Virus record (IMG/VR): IMGVR_UViG_3300025853_000427
Coordinates: 1-30,341 of that record
From: a virus
Strand: one strand, 5' to 3'
DNA length: 30,341 nt
Shown one piece after another: positions 29,137 through 30,341 of the stretch (the stretch's first letter is position 1; every line of letters begins with the position of its first letter). The position numbers and the translations under genes are program-made. Below the pieces are notes generated by a model. That model saw nothing but the letters and a program-made list of their open reading frames with translations, was not told the origin of the DNA and ran no database searches.

Positions 29137-29415
29137 ACAGGAGAATGAAATGCGTACGGAATTTGCAGAATTGACAGTGTCAGAAATCTACCAATTGATT
29201 GCAGAAGAAGAAAATACAGATGTCAAGGAAATACAAGGACATAAGATTGCTATTACACAAGTTGCAGGACCAGCATTATATTTAATTGGAATCTATGGAG
29301 GCAATGAATACTGGTTCGAGCTTGGTTTTATGCAGGGAGGCGATGGCGATGATGCAAATCGCTGGTTCTGTTCTCGTGCAGAAAAATCCGAGCCTACCAT
29401 CATAGACATTGATGA
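29137..29415 (+). repeat. Duplicated segment, copy 2
   Basis: Second copy of 28517-28795, including the ribosome site and the first 88 codons. It diverges where the first copy enters its pentapeptide region. Confidence 0.9.
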
Positions 29416-29428
29416 GATTTCATTCTAA
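29150..29428 (+). CDS. Paralogue of the N-terminal domain, without pentapeptide repeats
   Basis: The 92-residue protein matches the first 88 residues of the preceding gene with very few changes (E-N for E-G near residue 22; QGG for QGC; SEP for SKP), then ends with EISF. It shows that this domain is complete alone and that the pentapeptide part was added to or lost from one copy. Its stop overlaps the next start as TAATG, so the nuclease-like gene depends on its translation. I do not recognise the domain. Confidence 0.75.
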   Translation: MRTEFAELTVSEIYQLIAEEENTDVKEIQGHKIAITQVAGPALYLIGIYGGNEYWFELGFMQGGDGDDANRWFCSRAEKSEPTIIDIDEISF

Positions 29429-29706
29429 TGCCACTGTACGCACGGAAGCGCGATAGCAACGAACGCGAAATCATCGAGGCTCTTCGCAGTCTCGGTTGCT
29501 TCGTCATTCAGGAGAACAACATCGACTTGTATGTTCTGCCACCGGGTCGTCAAGAATGGATTCCACTAGAAGTTAAGGGTGAACGTGGTAAGTTGACGAC
29601 GTACCAGAAGGACTTGCACGCAACGTTGCATCACAACTACGGATACACTGTGCCTGTTGTTGTTACCATTGATGATGCGTTGAAAGCCGTCGGATTACTG
29701 AAATAG
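29428..29706 (+). CDS. Putative VRR-NUC-like nuclease
   Basis: The 92-residue protein fits the small PD-(D/E)XK nucleases of VRR-NUC or Holliday-resolvase-like type: NEREIIEALRSLGCFV (Glu12), NIDLYVL (Asp33), IPLEVKGERGKLTTYQ (Glu48, Lys50, Gln60) and VPVVVTIDDAL near the end. It could cut branched intermediates made by the annealing pathway. It starts on a TAATG overlap and ends the right-going operon, before a strong terminator. Confidence 0.75.
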   Translation: MPLYARKRDSNEREIIEALRSLGCFVIQENNIDLYVLPPGRQEWIPLEVKGERGKLTTYQKDLHATLHHNYGYTVPVVVTIDDALKAVGLLK

Positions 29707-29717
29707 CTCAAAAATAC

Positions 29718-29749
29718 CGTTATATATATATACAACCACATATATAACG
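29718..29749. repeat. AT-rich inverted repeat after the nuclease gene
   Basis: CGTTATATAT (29718-29727) pairs perfectly with ATATATAACG (29740-29749) across 12 bases. No T-tract follows. It lies just before the main terminator and may be an operator or a secondary structure element. Confidence 0.7.
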
Positions 29750-29768
29750 CCTCTCAGAGCCACATATA

Positions 29769-29804
29769 CACAAAAATGCCACTCGAGTAAGTGGCATTTT
29801 TGTG
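29769..29804. terminator. Bidirectional terminator between converging operons
   Basis: A perfect 15-bp stem (29769-29783 with 29790-29804) with a 6-base loop includes AAAAATGCCACT and its complement AGTGGCATTTTT. The T-tract is present on both strands, so it stops the right-going early operon and the left-going gene at 29867. Confidence 0.9.
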
Positions 29805-29866
29805 ATGGGAGAAGAAATGATGTGAAGTATCATATGCCAAGATTGTAGCACAACGGTTCTATAGCG

Positions 29867-30085
29867 TCAACATCCGAGCATCTTGAACTTGTCACGGAAG
29901 GCATCAACAGCTTCCTTGATGCTATCGCCATCAGGCAACCAGTACACTGTCAACGGTACATGCCACTGGAAGTACTTGTTGCCAGCACGTGCCACGAATA
30001 TCTGAGAGCCGTGTCGCTCCTGTACGTACACCTCATCTGCATATAATTCCATGCGCACATGATTGCATAGTTGATTCAAGTCCAT
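29867..30085 (-). CDS. Small protein, unknown
   Basis: The ATG at 30085 has GGAGG four bases upstream, so the longer frame to 30298 was rejected. The 72-residue product has a beta-rich first half (MELYADEVYVQERHGSQIFVARAGNKYFQWHVPLTVYWLP) and a helical end (SIKEAVDAFRDKFKML). It looks like a small alpha/beta domain but matches no family I know. It is the last gene of a left-going operon that enters from the right and ends at the terminator at 29769-29804. Confidence 0.7.
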   Translation of the reverse strand: MDLNQLCNHVRMELYADEVYVQERHGSQIFVARAGNKYFQWHVPLTVYWLPDGDSIKEAVDAFRDKFKMLGC

Positions 30086-30103
30086 ATTACCTCCAGAAAT
30101 GAA

Positions 30104-30143
30104 GAAGCCACCATGTACGCTGTCCCGCATAGTAGGTGGCTTC
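30104..30143 (-). other. Inverted repeat between the last two left-going genes
   Basis: GAAGCCACC (30104-30112) and GGTGGCTTC (30135-30143) form a 9-bp stem around a 22-base loop. On the minus strand it is followed by a moderately T-rich stretch (TTCATTTC), then the next ribosome site. A weak terminator or an RNA structure are both possible. Confidence 0.45.
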
Positions 30144-30164
30144 AGTCTGATAAGAACAAGAGGA

Positions 30165-30341
30165 TTATACCTGCGCATCATCCTCATTGCTAGCCTCATC
30201 AACGTCGAGGCGTACATCATTGAAATACTCCACAATGTCGACAATCGCATCATCCAGACGTGATTCGGTGCGCATCGCCATCTCTGTGAGTTGCTCAATG
30301 AGCTTCGCTGTCTCAGTCGGTGGAAATGAGCGGTATTGCCA
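30165..30341 (-). CDS. C-terminal part of an acidic protein, cut by the window edge
   Basis: An open frame enters from the right edge and runs 58 codons to a TAA at 30167-30165. It reads WQYRSFPPTETAKLIEQLTE, then a segment with RLDDAIVDIVEYFNDVRLDVDE and an acidic end (ASNEDDAQV). The part seen is helical and acidic, and the true start is outside the window. It uses a different frame from a longer overlapping ORF on the same strand, which has no coding character. The protein is not recognised. Confidence 0.65.
   Translation of the reverse strand, partial: WQYRSFPPTETAKLIEQLTEMAMRTESRLDDAIVDIVEYFNDVRLDVDEASNEDDAQV

Noticed and set aside
30086-30298. N-terminal extension of the 72-residue protein near the right end
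   Set aside because: It reads as a Met/Arg/Trp-rich nonsense frame through a different gene and a hairpin; the ATG at 30085 has GGAGG at the proper distance.

Overview
The window is most of the genome of a tailed double-stranded DNA bacteriophage with siphovirus-type architecture. Evidence for this is an HK97-type head module (TerS, TerL, portal, MuF-type protein, S78 protease fused to an HK97-fold capsid protein), a short major tail protein, a tail assembly chaperone pair and a 765-residue tape measure. The host cannot be named from the sequence. Strong Shine-Dalgarno sites (GGAGG, AGGAG), sigma70-like -10 boxes and intrinsic terminators point to an ordinary bacterial host. No integrase, repressor, RNA polymerase or DNA polymerase is seen. 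Both ends cut through genes, so the lysis genes and any polymerase probably lie outside.

Layout. Everything from 1 to about 25205 is on the minus strand, so it reads right to left: dcd, two small genes, a replication initiator and DnaB helicase, two small genes, five tandem paralogues of an unrecognised winged-helix-like family, a GIY-YIG protein, a ParB-methyltransferase fusion and a PD-(D/E)XK nuclease-like protein. A likely extended -10 promoter near 15290 then opens the late operon: a membrane/coiled-coil protein, terminase, portal, head, connector, tail tube, chaperones, tape measure, hub, tail-tip proteins and the start of a probable membrane protein. From 25424 to 29706 genes are on the plus strand: an unknown acidic protein, small proteins including a ribbon-helix-helix-like one, a putative single-strand annealing protein, SSB, a duplicated gene with and without pentapeptide repeats, and a VRR-NUC-like nuclease. 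The two arms diverge from 25206-25423, which has promoters in both directions. They meet a minus-strand gene pair at a perfect 15-bp-stem bidirectional terminator near 29787.

The replication region resembles lambda in plan. The initiator gene carries three in-frame 24-bp iterons, each with a hairpin-forming core, plus three 9-bp repeats at helical spacing. Just upstream of the gene is a short plus-strand unit (promoter and terminator about 65 bp apart) that looks like a small untranslated RNA. The recombination genes (annealing protein, SSB, nuclease) sit on the opposite arm.

The most novel element is the five-gene paralogue array at 18047-20977. It encodes about twelve related winged-helix-like units, with the second unit of each pair ending in an FYxxMGWxDxxRLxRDA-type signature. 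It lies upstream of a nuclease/methyltransferase pair in one operon. Other unusual points are a protease-capsid fusion with a strong internal ribosome binding site, a candidate +1 frameshift in the tail chaperone, a 35-bp duplication that creates an 11-codon relay ORF between two tail genes, a LysM-like domain in the tape measure, and an extra conserved domain at the portal C-terminus.
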